Assembly (NCBI GenBank): GCA_903862885.1
Contig: CAIOZU010000025.1
Location: forward strand, 1 to 64,000
Direction of reading: 5' to 3'
From: an uncultured Pseudomonadota bacterium
GTDB lineage: Bacteria; Pseudomonadota; Gammaproteobacteria; Steroidobacterales; Steroidobacteraceae
DNA length: 64,000 bases
Of this stretch, positions 19,532-29,244 are shown piece by piece (position 1 is the stretch's first letter; every line of letters starts with the position of its first letter). The notes below the pieces were generated by a model. The model was given only the letters and a program-made list of their open reading frames with translations, was not told where the DNA came from and did no database searches. The position numbers and the translations under genes were made by a program.

Positions 19532-20748
19532 CTGATGCGGCCGAACAGACGGGGATCTCAGCGCGCGTGATTCGCATGCAGGATGTGGATCTTGCTAGCA
19601 AGCGTGTGTTGATCCGTGAAGATCTGAATGTGCCGATTAAGGACGGACAGATCACCAGCGACGCCCGTGTTCGTGCTGCGCTTCCTACCATTCAGCTTGC
19701 GCTCAAAGCAGGCGCGTCGGTGATGGTCATGTCCCATCTGGGCCGGCCTGAGGAAGGCAAGCCCACCGATGAGCTGTCGCTGGCGCCTGTCGCAACCCGA
19801 CTCTCGCAGTTGTTGGGCCGTCCAGTGCCGTTGGTAAAAGATTGGCTGTCCGGTGTGACGGTGGCACCCGGCTCAGTCGTTTTGCTTGAGAACGTGCGAT
19901 TTAATGTCGGTGAGAAAAAAGACGATGAAGCGCTGTCTAAGCGCATGGCCGCACTGTGTGATGTGTATGTCATGGATGCCTTTGGTACGGCCCATCGAGC
20001 CGAGGCCAGTACGCATGGCGTCGGGCGCTTTGCGCCGACCGCCTGTGCGGGCCCGTTGCTGGTCAATGAGTTGGTTGCTTTAGATACAGCGCTTGCGCAT
20101 CCGAAGCGCCCGTTGGTTGCGATCGTGGCAGGCTCCAAGGTGTCTACCAAGCTCACCGTCTTGGAATCACTGCTTGGCAAAGTGGATCAACTCATTGTCG
20201 GTGGCGGCATTGCCAATACTTTCTTGTTGGCTACTGGCCACAAGATCGGCAAGAGCTTGGCAGAGCCCAATATGGTCGATATGGCAAAGCGCTTACTCAC
20301 TCAGTCAGCCGCTAAGGGCGTTGAGATTCCTTTACCGACTGATGTCGTAGTGGCTAAGACTTTTTCAGCCACTGCAGAGGCGGATGTTAAAAATGTCGCC
20401 GATGTATTGGATGACGAGTTGATTTTAGACATTGGCCCCGATACCGCGGAGCGACTGGCCGCCATCATTCGTGATGCCGGCACGATCTTATGGAATGGAC
20501 CGGTGGGTGTCTTTGAGTTCGATCAGTTTGGTGAAGGCACGCGCGTGTTGGCCTTGGCGATTGCCGCTGCTAAGGGCTTCTCACTGGCCGGCGGCGGCGA
20601 CACCTTGGCGGCGATTGAGAAGTATCAGGTAGAAGCGGGCATTTCTTATATCTCTACGGGGGGCGGTGCTTTTCTAGAGTTTGTTGAGGGAGCGGTCTTA
20701 CCTGCCGTTGCCATGCTTGAGCAGCGTGCCGCTGGAGTGACTTACTGA
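19528..20748 (+). CDS. pgk: Phosphoglycerate kinase
   Basis: It transfers phosphate from 1,3-bisphosphoglycerate to ADP. The frame begins at GTG 19528, overlapping the gap stop (GTGA); a GTG at 19567 would give VIRMQDVDL, closer to the E. coli N terminus, so the true start may be there. The conserved [30 protein letters not shown], the nucleotide site GGGIANTFL, and [11 protein letters not shown] near the C terminus are present. It is 406 residues from the first start. The stop shares one base with the pyk start. Confidence 0.97.
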   Translation: MTDAAEQTGISARVIRMQDVDLASKRVLIREDLNVPIKDGQITSDARVRAALPTIQLALKAGASVMVMSHLGRPEEGKPTDELSLAPVATRLSQLLGRPVPLVKDWLSGVTVAPGSVVLLENVRFNVGEKKDDEALSKRMAALCDVYVMDAFGTAHRAEASTHGVGRFAPTACAGPLLVNELVALDTALAHPKRPLVAIVAGSKVSTKLTVLESLLGKVDQLIVGGGIANTFLLATGHKIGKSLAEPNMVDMAKRLLTQSAAKGVEIPLPTDVVVAKTFSATAEADVKNVADVLDDELILDIGPDTAERLAAIIRDAGTILWNGPVGVFEFDQFGEGTRVLALAIAAAKGFSLAGGGDTLAAIEKYQVEAGISYISTGGGAFLEFVEGAVLPAVAMLEQRAAGVTY

Positions 20749-22196
20749 TGTCATCCGTGCGCACTTTGAAGCGCACTAAAGTGGTCATTACGCTTGGCCC
20801 GGCAACCGACGATCCGCAGATCATGGAAGCATTGATCCTGGCTGGCGCCAATGTGGCGCGCGTTAATTTCTCTCACGGGACGACTGAGGATCAGGTACGG
20901 CGCGTCAACCTGGTGCGCGAGACAGCCGCGCGGGTAGGCCGCTCAGTGGGCATCTTGGGCGACTTAAGCGGCCCAAAAATCCGTATTGACCAATTTGTTG
21001 ATGGCTTTGTTGACCTCATCCCGGGGGCTCTTTTTACTATTGATGTGTCCTTGGCGCCTAGCGCCGGCACGAGCCACAGCGTGGGATGTTCTTATCGGCC
21101 ACTGGCCACGGATGTCGAGCCGGGTGCTGTTCTGCTGCTGAATGATGGACTGATTGTCCTTGAAGTCATTCGCGTCGAGGGACCGCGTGTCGTGACTCAG
21201 GTCATTACCGGGGGCAAGCTTTCAAATAACAAGGGCCTTAACCGCCGTGGCGGCGGATTGTCTGCCGGCGCTTTGACTGACAAGGATCGATTGGATATTC
21301 CTTTGGCCGCTCGGCTGGCTGTTGATTATCTGGCGGTCTCATTTCCGCGTTCGGGTGCAGACATCGCTGAGGCGCGAGCGTTAATGAGCGCGGCCGGTGG
21401 GCATGCCCGATTGATGGCCAAGATTGAGCGCACGGAGGCAATTACCCACTTGGAATCGATTGTGAGTGCTAGCGACGCAGTGATGGTGGCGCGTGGTGAT
21501 TTGGGTATCGAGGTGGGCGATGCGGCGCTTATGGGCTTGCAAAAACAAATCATCGCGAGTGCTCGCCGCCACAATAAGGTGGTGGTGACGGCCACGCAGA
21601 TGATGGAATCAATGATCAATAATCCCTCGCCTACCCGCGCCGAGGTCTCTGACGTGGCGAATGCCGTGTTTGATGGCACCGATGCAGTGATGCTGTCTGC
21701 AGAAAGTGCGGTCGGAAAATATCCCGTTAAAGCAGTTCAGGCGATGAGCGATATCATTTTAGGTGCCGAGCGGTATCAGCTGTCACAGTCTGCTGCGTTT
21801 AGACGTCAAGCCGCTATGCATAAGTTCCATGCGACGGACGAGGCGATTGCGATGGCTGTGATGTACACCGCCAATCATTTGGATGTGAAGGCGATTGTGG
21901 CATTGACCGAGTCGGGGTCAACGCCGTTGTGGATGTCGCGCATCCGATCTGATATCCCCATTTTTGCGTTCACCAGAAATGAAGCCACCCAAGGCCGGGT
22001 TGCGCTGTTTCGCGGCGTGTATCCTGTGCTTTTTGATATCGCTGGCAGTTCAGACGTGCTGCACCCCGCCATTTTTAGAAAGCTGATTGAGCTTGATTTG
22101 GCTTCGATCGGTGATCAGATCATTGTCACTAATGGGGAGTTTTCCGGTGTATCGGGTGGAACCAATTCCATGAAGATACTGACGATTGCCGCTTAA
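20748..22196 (+). CDS. pyk: Pyruvate kinase
   Basis: It makes pyruvate and ATP from phosphoenolpyruvate and ADP. The 482-residue protein has RTKVVITLGPAT, ARVNFSHGTTEDQ, LGDLSGPKIRI, the catalytic MAKIERTEA segment with its lysine, and VMVARGDLGIEVG. A C-terminal allosteric-type domain is present. It overlaps pgk by one base. A fructose-bisphosphate aldolase gene often follows in related bacteria but not here. No terminator with a T run follows; the stop region holds only a 12-base palindrome (CCGCTTAAGCGG). Confidence 0.97.
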   Translation: MSSVRTLKRTKVVITLGPATDDPQIMEALILAGANVARVNFSHGTTEDQVRRVNLVRETAARVGRSVGILGDLSGPKIRIDQFVDGFVDLIPGALFTIDVSLAPSAGTSHSVGCSYRPLATDVEPGAVLLLNDGLIVLEVIRVEGPRVVTQVITGGKLSNNKGLNRRGGGLSAGALTDKDRLDIPLAARLAVDYLAVSFPRSGADIAEARALMSAAGGHARLMAKIERTEAITHLESIVSASDAVMVARGDLGIEVGDAALMGLQKQIIASARRHNKVVVTATQMMESMINNPSPTRAEVSDVANAVFDGTDAVMLSAESAVGKYPVKAVQAMSDIILGAERYQLSQSAAFRRQAAMHKFHATDEAIAMAVMYTANHLDVKAIVALTESGSTPLWMSRIRSDIPIFAFTRNEATQGRVALFRGVYPVLFDIAGSSDVLHPAIFRKLIELDLASIGDQIIVTNGEFSGVSGGTNSMKILTIAA

Positions 22197-22250
22197 GCGG
22201 TGGCTGATTCGGTTGGCACACTGTTGCCTTAGTGCGTTAAGGGTGGGTGC

Positions 22251-24623
22251 ATGGGGATGGCGCGTCAGGCTCGTTCTATTCTAGTGATTTTAGGGCTGAC
22301 CCTCGGGGTCGGCGTATTGTCGGGCGGGTGGGCCTTCTGGGCGAGTCTGCCTACACTGGATGGCGTTTTTACTCAGCAGTCCATTGATAAGCCAGTGCGG
22401 ATTAGCCGAGACGCATTAGGTGTCGTCACGATTCAGGGCGCCGTCCGTTCGGATGTGGCGTACGGGCTTGGCTTTGTGCATGCGCAGGATCGATTTTTTC
22501 AAATGGATTTGATGCGTCGTGCTGCGGCAGGAGAATTATCTGCCTTGCTCGGTGAGAGCACCTTAAAGTCGGATCGAGTGCTTCGCGTGCATCAGTTCCG
22601 AGCGGTCGCGCGCGCTGCGGTGAGTGCCTTGACGCCTCAGCGACGCGCGCTACTGGAGTCGTATGCCGCCGGTGTCAATGCGGGGTTGGCATCTCTTTCC
22701 GTGAGGCCGTTCGAGTATCTATTGCTGCGGTCGCCGCCATTGCGCTGGCAACCGGAGGATTCGGTACTGGTGGTGTTGTCGATGTTTTTGCAGTTGCAAG
22801 AGTCTGATGGACAGTCAAAGATCCAGCGCGGCCTCATTGCCCGTTCCGTACCACCCGCCGTATATCAGTTTATTTATGCGGCGGCGACGGACTGGGAGGC
22901 AACCCTCGATGACTCTCATAGTGATCCGCCAGCGATTCCGGCTGCGGATGTTTTTAATATCAGACAGGACGTACCAGGTGACCTAGAACAGCCGGCGAAG
23001 CATTCACGAACACGCCCGATGATTGGCAGTAACAACTGGGCGATCTCGGGCTCGCGCACCTCGACGGGCGCTGCTTTAGTGGCGAACGATATGCACTTGG
23101 GCTTGCGGGTGCCTAATACGTGGTATCGGGCGCAGTTGCAGATAGGCGCGGGTGCCGCACTGAGCACAGTGACTGGGGTGACATTGCCGGGGACCCCCGC
23201 AGTCATTGCCGGTAGCAATGGACACATCGCTTGGGGGCTCACGAATAGCTACGGGGATTATGAGGATGTGATTGTTGCGGTGGCCGCAGGCCAAGATCAG
23301 TATCAAACAGTGCACGGAGCGCAAGCATTTGGTCACTCTGTAGAGCGCATTCAGGTGAAAGGCGGTGCTGACGTCGATTTGGATGTGGTGAGTACGCTGT
23401 GGGGGCCTGTGGTCTCGCGCGACGACTCGGGGCGGCCACTGGTGCTTGAGTGGGTGGCGCATGACCCGCATGCGCTCAATCTGAATATTCTGGATCTTGA
23501 GTCAGCACAGTCTGTTGACCAGGCGCTCGAGATCGCCCCTGCAGCTGGCATGCCCACGCAAAATTTGGTGGTGGGTGATACCGCCGGACATATTGGCTGG
23601 ACCTTGATGGGGCAGGTGCCCACGCGCCGGATAGGTGATGCCTCGATCCCGCGTCTCTCAACGGATCCCTCGGTGGGTTTCGAAGGATGGCTTGCGCCGA
23701 CGGATTGGCCGCGCATCGTTGACCCAGTGAACGGCCAATTGGTGACCGCCAACGCGCGCGTGGTGGGAGGGGCGGCGCTGCGGGTCATCGGTGATGGGGG
23801 GTATGATCGAGGCGCGCGCAGCGGGCAGATCATGGCGTCTTTGGCTCACCGTAGGGACCCATTGACGCCAACAGACATGTTGGCGGTACAGCTAGATGAT
23901 CGCGCACTTTTCCTGGCGCGTTGGCGGACGCTGCTGTCGTCTGTACTGGATGAAAAGTCGACAGCCCATCATGCGCGGCGCGCCGAGTTGGCTAAGGTGC
24001 TGGGTCAGTGGTCTGGACATGCGTTGGTAGATGATCCTGCGTATCGTTTGGTGCGTGCTTTTAGGCTTGAGGTCGAGCGGCGAGTCTTCGATGCGCTGGT
24101 TGCGACAGCCAAAAAAAACAGTCCACAGTTTATGTTTCATACGCCCGCCTCTTTTGAGGGGCCGCTGTGGGCTGTTGTCACCGAACGCCCAGTTCACTTA
24201 TTGCCGGCTCGTTATGTCGATTGGCAGGCGTTTTTATTGAGTGCGGTCGATGAATCGCTCAATGCGCTGGCCAGTGATTGTCCGAGCTTGTCGAGTTGCA
24301 CGTGGGGGCGGGTTAACGTGGTTCGCATCCGTCATCCGTTGTCGGCGGGTGTGCCGCCATTGAGTCGCTTGTTGGACATGCCTGATATCATGTTGCCAGG
24401 TGATGAGGATATGCCGCGGCCGCAGGGTGTTGCCTTTGGCGCATCGGAGCGATTCGCGGTGTCCCCGGGGCACGAGGCGGATGCCTATTTTGAAATGCCA
24501 GCTGGCCAAAGCGGCCACCCTTTATCGCCTTATTATCGCGCGGGTCATTCAGCTTGGGTCCGCGGTGAACGCGCAGCCTTTTTGCCAGGGCTGCCAGCGC
24601 ATAGCCTGAGCCTGATGCCCTGA
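22251..24623 (+). CDS. Penicillin acylase family protein (Ntn hydrolase)
   Basis: The 790-residue protein has a hydrophobic N-terminal segment (residues 10-30) that should direct it across the inner membrane. It is made as a precursor; Ser260 in GSNNWAISG is the expected cleavage point and new N-terminal nucleophile of the beta chain. DMHLGLRVPNTWY, GLTNSYGDYEDV and PAAGMPTQNLVVGD follow as in penicillin/aculeacin/acyl-homoserine-lactone acylases. Substrates in the family include beta-lactam side chains and acyl-homoserine lactones; which applies cannot be read from sequence. A ribosome site (AAGGG) precedes the ATG, 54 bases after pyk. Confidence 0.92.
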   Translation: MGMARQARSILVILGLTLGVGVLSGGWAFWASLPTLDGVFTQQSIDKPVRISRDALGVVTIQGAVRSDVAYGLGFVHAQDRFFQMDLMRRAAAGELSALLGESTLKSDRVLRVHQFRAVARAAVSALTPQRRALLESYAAGVNAGLASLSVRPFEYLLLRSPPLRWQPEDSVLVVLSMFLQLQESDGQSKIQRGLIARSVPPAVYQFIYAAATDWEATLDDSHSDPPAIPAADVFNIRQDVPGDLEQPAKHSRTRPMIGSNNWAISGSRTSTGAALVANDMHLGLRVPNTWYRAQLQIGAGAALSTVTGVTLPGTPAVIAGSNGHIAWGLTNSYGDYEDVIVAVAAGQDQYQTVHGAQAFGHSVERIQVKGGADVDLDVVSTLWGPVVSRDDSGRPLVLEWVAHDPHALNLNILDLESAQSVDQALEIAPAAGMPTQNLVVGDTAGHIGWTLMGQVPTRRIGDASIPRLSTDPSVGFEGWLAPTDWPRIVDPVNGQLVTANARVVGGAALRVIGDGGYDRGARSGQIMASLAHRRDPLTPTDMLAVQLDDRALFLARWRTLLSSVLDEKSTAHHARRAELAKVLGQWSGHALVDDPAYRLVRAFRLEVERRVFDALVATAKKNSPQFMFHTPASFEGPLWAVVTERPVHLLPARYVDWQAFLLSAVDESLNALASDCPSLSSCTWGRVNVVRIRHPLSAGVPPLSRLLDMPDIMLPGDEDMPRPQGVAFGASERFAVSPGHEADAYFEMPAGQSGHPLSPYYRAGHSAWVRGERAAFLPGLPAHSLSLMP

Positions 24624-24645
24624 GGCCGGTGTGCTTTTAGGGACC

Positions 24646-25212
24646 TTACGGTTTTTGCTCGGCGGCGGCTGACTGTAAGGTAGCCAGTTCTTTCAACACG
24701 GCTGCTGAATGGCCCTTCGGTTCCACGTTCACAAGATGCTGCGCAATATGTCCTTGTGGGTCGATAATAAACGTATCGCGCTGAGCAATCTCAAACAGGC
24801 CAAACATTTTGACGAGTACACCATAGTGCTTTGCGGTCTCTTTGCTCGAATCCGCTAACACGGGGAATGGTAAGGAGTGCTGTTCTGCAAATCCCTTATG
24901 CGAAGCCACGTCATCGACGCTGAGGCCTACGATGGCGGCACCGATTTTTTTAAATGCGAAGATATTGTCACGTAACTCGCAAGCCTGAGCAGTGCAACCC
25001 GGCGTGCCGTCCTTAGGATAAAAGTACATCACCAGCCACTTGCCTTGATAGTCCGCCAAGCTGTGCCAAGCACCGTTTTGATCCTGTAACCGGAAAGCGG
25101 GTGCCATGGTTCCGACGGCGGGGCTCGCCGCCTGCGCGGCAGGCCATAAGCCAAGGCACAATAAAGTGCCGATGATCCATGAAGAGAGCATTGTTTTTCT
25201 ACACGTTGTCAC
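24646..25212 (-). CDS. Exported peroxiredoxin (BCP/PrxQ-like)
   Basis: It reduces peroxides using a cysteine thiol. The 188-residue protein begins with a signal peptide: basic CRK, a hydrophobic core (IIGTLLCLGLW) and AQAA as a likely cleavage site. I kept the GTG start at 25212 because it supplies the positive n-region and is preceded by GAGG. The thioredoxin-fold domain has YFYPKDGTPGCTAQACELRD, with a peroxidatic cysteine in PGCT and a second cysteine five residues on, as in BCP/PrxQ. Export to the periplasm is unusual for the BCP group, which is mostly cytoplasmic. Confidence 0.9.
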   Translation of the reverse strand: MTTCRKTMLSSWIIGTLLCLGLWPAAQAASPAVGTMAPAFRLQDQNGAWHSLADYQGKWLVMYFYPKDGTPGCTAQACELRDNIFAFKKIGAAIVGLSVDDVASHKGFAEQHSLPFPVLADSSKETAKHYGVLVKMFGLFEIAQRDTFIIDPQGHIAQHLVNVEPKGHSAAVLKELATLQSAAAEQKP

Positions 25213-25287
25213 GCGGGCCGCCTCATAGTAAAAAAGCCAACTTTCCTATGACTATATTAACTTCAGGCAGCGCATAATAAAACTCCT

Positions 25288-26457
25288 ATGTCGTCTTCTG
25301 ATGCACTGACGTTGCCGCCCCTAGGGGAAGCCACCCATCGCTCACCGCTCGGTTTGGTGCTGAGTGGGGGTGGTGCGCGTGGCGCTTATCAAGTGGGTGT
25401 CCTAAAAGCGGTCGCTGAGCTGCTACCCGCCAACGCCCCGGTTCCTTTCCGGGTGATCTGCGGGACGTCTGCGGGCGCTATTATCGGGGCGTTGATTGCG
25501 GGCAATGCACGTAACTTTCGCCAAGGCTGCGTGTTGCTAGAAAATTTCTGGCGCAACTTCTCGATTGAGGAGGTTTTTAGGGCTGATACGCTCAGTATGT
25601 TGCGCTCTGGCCTCCACGTATTTCTCGCCCTGGTTTCTGGTGGCTGGCTCGTGCCGCCGCCGCGCTCTTTGTTTGATAACCAGCCGTTGCGCGAGCTCTT
25701 GGAGCGGCATGTGAATTTTGCCCGCATTCGACAGGCCCTAGATGCGGGTGATATCAGCGCCTTGGCAGTGAGTGCGTCGAGCTATCAAGAAGGTAGATCA
25801 GTGACGTTTTTTGAGCAGACAAAAACTGCTCAAGCATGGGAGACGCCGTGGTCTCGCGGTGAGGCGGCCGAGTTGCAACTCGATCACTTGATGGCCAGTT
25901 CAGCGGTGCCACTGATGTTCCCACCGGTTGCGATTGACGGCGTTTATTATGGTGACGGTGCGATGCGTCAGATCACGCCACTGTCAGCCGCTATTCATTT
26001 GGGCGCACGGCGTTTGTTGGTGATCGGCGTGCGGCCACCCGAGCAGCACCATGCTGCCTCATCGGTTGCCGCGGCTATGCCCTCATTCGCGCAGATCATG
26101 GGCTTTATGTTGGACAGTGTATTCTCGGAGCAACCGGAGGTCGATGCGGAGCGTCTGCAGCGTGACAATCTCTTAGGCGTGTCTGACGTGACGCCACACA
26201 GTGCCGAACAGGTGACCCCGTTGTTGATCGTGCCGAGTGAGGACTTTGGCTTAATTGCCGCCCGTCATATGGATTCCATGCCACGGACATTGCGCATATT
26301 GCTGCGGACGTTAGGCGCCAAGCGTCAGACAGGGAGCACGCTGCTAAGTTATCTGTTATTTGAAGGCGCATACACCCGCGAGTTGATCGCTTTAGGCTAT
26401 GCGGATGCGATGGCTAAGCGTACTGAGCTTCAAGCCTTTTTGTGTAGCGACTCATGA
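25288..26457 (+). CDS. Patatin-like phospholipase
   Basis: This is an acyl hydrolase with a Ser-Asp dyad: oxyanion loop SGGGARGAYQVG, nucleophile Ser61 in GTSAG, and Asp223 in GDGAMRQ. No signal peptide or outer-membrane barrel domain follows, so it resembles the cytoplasmic RssA/YlbK-type group rather than the secreted ExoU or PlpD types. The 389-residue protein has a C-terminal extension with unclear function. It is divergent from the peroxiredoxin gene, with a CATAATAAA stretch in the gap. Its 3' end overlaps rapZ by 28 bases on opposite strands. Confidence 0.92.
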   Translation: MSSSDALTLPPLGEATHRSPLGLVLSGGGARGAYQVGVLKAVAELLPANAPVPFRVICGTSAGAIIGALIAGNARNFRQGCVLLENFWRNFSIEEVFRADTLSMLRSGLHVFLALVSGGWLVPPPRSLFDNQPLRELLERHVNFARIRQALDAGDISALAVSASSYQEGRSVTFFEQTKTAQAWETPWSRGEAAELQLDHLMASSAVPLMFPPVAIDGVYYGDGAMRQITPLSAAIHLGARRLLVIGVRPPEQHHAASSVAAAMPSFAQIMGFMLDSVFSEQPEVDAERLQRDNLLGVSDVTPHSAEQVTPLLIVPSEDFGLIAARHMDSMPRTLRILLRTLGAKRQTGSTLLSYLLFEGAYTRELIALGYADAMAKRTELQAFLCSDS

Positions 26458-27296
26458 TGCGCCACTACATCCGGAAAGCGGCTAGAAAAATAAGCATTGA
26501 GACGGCTGACTAGATAGACAGAGCGGTGTTGGCCACCGGTACAGCCGACCGCAACCGTGAGATAGGCGCGGTTGTTCTTTTGATAGAGAGGAATGCGGCG
26601 CTCGATAAATGTGATCATGTCTTGTAGGTAGTCACTCACCGTTGCCTCGGCATCTAGAAATGCAATCACTTCAGTGTCAAGACCATTGAGTGGTTGTAGC
26701 GCGGGATCCCAGTAAGGGTTGGGCAGGGTTCTGGCGTCGAATACAAAATCAGCGCCACTTGGAATGCCATACTTAAAACCAAACGATTCAAACATGATCG
26801 ATAAGCGGCCTGACTCTCGTGGCGCGACGCGGGTGCGGATGAGTTCGCGCAGTTCATGAACGCTGGTGCGCGTGGTGTCTAAGACGAGATCAGCCGAATA
26901 GGCGATGGGCTCCAGTAGACGTAACTCTTCTTGTATCGCATCCGGTAAAGTGATGCCCTCACGCACCAGCGGATGACGGCGGCGCGTCTCTCCGTAACGG
27001 CGCAGCAACATGGCGGGGTCCGCTTGCACGAATAATAAGTCACACGCAATCTTGCGCTGTCTGAGATTGCGCACCAGGGCAGGGATTTGCGCAAGCTCTT
27101 CAGGCTCATTGCGCGCATCGAGACCGACGGCACTGCGTTCGTAGATGCGGTTGGGATTCAGCAGGCTGTGTTCTATGAAAGCGGGGAGTAAGCCGGCTGG
27201 AATATTGTCGATGCAATACCAACCCATGTCCTCAAGCATGTTGAGGGCAATGCTTTTCCCGGACCCAGATAGGCCGCTGACGATTACAAGCCGCAT
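26430..27296 (-). CDS. rapZ: RNase adapter protein / nucleotide-binding RapZ
   Basis: In enterobacteria RapZ binds GlmZ/GlmY sRNAs and presents GlmZ to RNase E, controlling glucosamine-6-phosphate synthesis. The 288-residue protein has a P-loop (GLSGSGKS) at residues 8-15, a central domain, and the C-terminal GCTGGQHRSVYLVSRL typical of the family. It is last in the kdsD-to-rapZ series, 103 bases after hpf. ptsN, which usually lies between hpf and rapZ, is absent. Whether the sRNA role is kept outside enterobacteria is not shown by sequence. Confidence 0.95.
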   Translation of the reverse strand: MRLVIVSGLSGSGKSIALNMLEDMGWYCIDNIPAGLLPAFIEHSLLNPNRIYERSAVGLDARNEPEELAQIPALVRNLRQRKIACDLLFVQADPAMLLRRYGETRRRHPLVREGITLPDAIQEELRLLEPIAYSADLVLDTTRTSVHELRELIRTRVAPRESGRLSIMFESFGFKYGIPSGADFVFDARTLPNPYWDPALQPLNGLDTEVIAFLDAEATVSDYLQDMITFIERRIPLYQKNNRAYLTVAVGCTGGQHRSVYLVSRLNAYFSSRFPDVVAHHESLHKKA

Positions 27297-27399
27297 ACTG
27301 ACCTACTGACCAGGTCGCCGAAGTGGTCGACTCAGCCATCTTACGGCTTCACTATTTAAGAAGCGAGACCCCCGCGCTCAGTCGAGGTCAGTGAGCGGA

Positions 27400-27717
27400 T
27401 TACAGACGGCCGCGCAGCGCCTCGGCGGCGTGATGGTCGCCTGTCTTCTCCTTTTGCTTGATGGCCATACGATCGAGTTTGTCGACTAGCAGGTCAATCG
27501 CGGTATAAAGATTGAGGTCGACCGCATCGGCGTGCAGGGTGTGGCCACTTAAGTGGATGGTCGCTTCCGCTTTTTGCTGCAGTTTCTCTACGGAGAGGAT
27601 GCAGTGAATATCGATCACCCGCTCAAAGTGGCGTAATAAGCGTTCGAACTTAGTTTCGACTCGGCTCCTCATGGCAGGGGTTATATCGATATGGTGGCCT
27701 GTTAGATTGATAACCAT
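27400..27717 (-). CDS. hpf: Ribosome hibernation-promoting factor, short form
   Basis: The 105-residue protein starts MVINLTGHHIDITPAMR and has the beta-alpha fold sequence FERVIDIHCILSVEKLQQKAEATIHLSG. It binds the decoding region of the 30S subunit and helps form inactive ribosomes in slow growth. The length marks the short HPF class, which acts together with RMF in gammaproteobacteria. A strong ribosome site (AAGGAGA) precedes it, and it lies 27 bases after rpoN. Confidence 0.95.
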   Translation of the reverse strand: MVINLTGHHIDITPAMRSRVETKFERLLRHFERVIDIHCILSVEKLQQKAEATIHLSGHTLHADAVDLNLYTAIDLLVDKLDRMAIKQKEKTGDHHAAEALRGRL

Positions 27718-27744
27718 TCGCTTCTCCTTAAACAGCCTATGCGC

Positions 27745-29202
27745 TCACTTCACTGATTTTTTCCGCCTCTGACTAGACGGCGGAATTTGCAGGGCTTCTC
27801 GATATTTAGCGACGGTTCGTCGCGCTATCTGCATCCCATCGGCTTCTAGCAAGCGGGTGATCTTGCTATCCGACAAAGGGTGCTTTTCGTCTTCCGCTGC
27901 AATCATCTTGCGTATTTTGGCCCTAATGGCTGTGGAGGAGATATCCGTACCATCCGCAGACCCGACGTGGCTCGAAAAAAAGTGTCTAAATTCATAGATT
28001 CCACGGGGTGTGTGCATGTATTTCCCCATGGTGACTCGAGAAATCGTCGATTCGTGCATGGCGACGGCATCCGCCACGTCGCGCAGTACCATGGGCTGCA
28101 TAAATTCATCGCCTTGCTCTAAAAACGCCGTCTGGCGCTCAATAATACAGTGAGCGACTTTATGCAGGGTCTCATTACGAATCTCCAGACTGCGTAGCAG
28201 CCAACGCGCTTCTTGTAACTGTGACCTCAGGATGGCGTGATCCGATGCACGTGTAATAAGTCCCGCGTACTGTTGATGCAATTTAATTTTTGGAATCGCA
28301 CTGGTATTGAGATCCACACTCCATCCGTGGACTCCCCGCCGGACATAGACATCGGGGATGATGTAGTCGGGTTGGTGGGGTTGGATAGTCGAGCCTGGCC
28401 GTGGATGGCAGCCTCTCACCAAGGCGATGGCCGTCGCCAACTGCTGTTCGCTGATATCCAGTGTACGTTTGAGCGCAGCATGCTGTTGCGTCGCAAGCAA
28501 ATCGAGGTGCGTCCGAGCGATGGCGATAGCGGTCTCGAGTCCCTCTGTGTTGGGTGCCAGTTGCTTCAGCTGTAATTCAATGCACTCCGAGACGGAGCGT
28601 GCGCCGATGCCCACCGGGTCAAAAGCCTGTATGGCTTCGAGGACCTGCTCAATGTCGTTGGCGGATGCCTCAATCTCTGGACGCAGCGCCGCCATCAGGT
28701 CGGCGGTGCTGTCGACTAAGTAGCCGTCCTCGTTGATGGCGTCGATCAGGGCGAGCCCGATGGCGTGTTCGCGTGGTTCGAGCCTCGCCAGATCCAGCTG
28801 CCAGCGCAGATGATCCTGTAGGGTTTGTCCACGGTGATCCGCTAGGTCTTGGGTTGCATCTTCTCCTGACCAAGCCGTGTTAGATCCGGGCACTGCACTG
28901 GGATCGCCCCACCGTTCTTCAGGGGGCTCGCTGCTCGCTGTGCCTTCCAGTTCGGGATAGTCAGCGGGCGCATCTTCTGCTTCATGATCACGACTGTGAT
29001 CTGCGAGATGGACCAATGCGTCAGCTGCTTCATCATCGCTGGACTCATCCTCGAGTTCCAACATGACATTTTGCTCTAGAGCCTCACGGATCGCCTGTTT
29101 CAGCTCCAAGGCGGGCAGTTGCAGCAAGCGTATCGCTTGTTGCAACTGCGGCGTCATGGTCAGTGTTTGTCCGAGCCGCAGCTGCATGGAGGATCTGAGC
29201 AT
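27745..29202 (-). CDS. rpoN: RNA polymerase sigma-54 factor
   Basis: It directs RNA polymerase to -24/-12 promoters and needs an AAA+ activator. The 485-residue protein has the glutamine-rich activator-interacting region I (MTPQLQQAIRLLQLPALEL), an acidic region II (around residues 45-120), the core-binding and helix-turn-helix domains, and the exact RpoN box ARRTVAKYRE near the C terminus. TAGGAG precedes the start. It sits between lptB and hpf as in other gammaproteobacteria. Confidence 0.97.
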   Translation of the reverse strand: MLRSSMQLRLGQTLTMTPQLQQAIRLLQLPALELKQAIREALEQNVMLELEDESSDDEAADALVHLADHSRDHEAEDAPADYPELEGTASSEPPEERWGDPSAVPGSNTAWSGEDATQDLADHRGQTLQDHLRWQLDLARLEPREHAIGLALIDAINEDGYLVDSTADLMAALRPEIEASANDIEQVLEAIQAFDPVGIGARSVSECIELQLKQLAPNTEGLETAIAIARTHLDLLATQQHAALKRTLDISEQQLATAIALVRGCHPRPGSTIQPHQPDYIIPDVYVRRGVHGWSVDLNTSAIPKIKLHQQYAGLITRASDHAILRSQLQEARWLLRSLEIRNETLHKVAHCIIERQTAFLEQGDEFMQPMVLRDVADAVAMHESTISRVTMGKYMHTPRGIYEFRHFFSSHVGSADGTDISSTAIRAKIRKMIAAEDEKHPLSDSKITRLLEADGMQIARRTVAKYREALQIPPSSQRRKKSVK

Positions 29203-29244
29203 CTAGAACACCGCTCCTACACAGTGGCTGCCAATCAATCAGGG

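Noticed and set aside
22190-22202. Palindrome CCGCTTAAGCGG at the pyk stop as a terminator
   Set aside because: No T run follows and the stem has no loop; the penicillin acylase gene follows closely.
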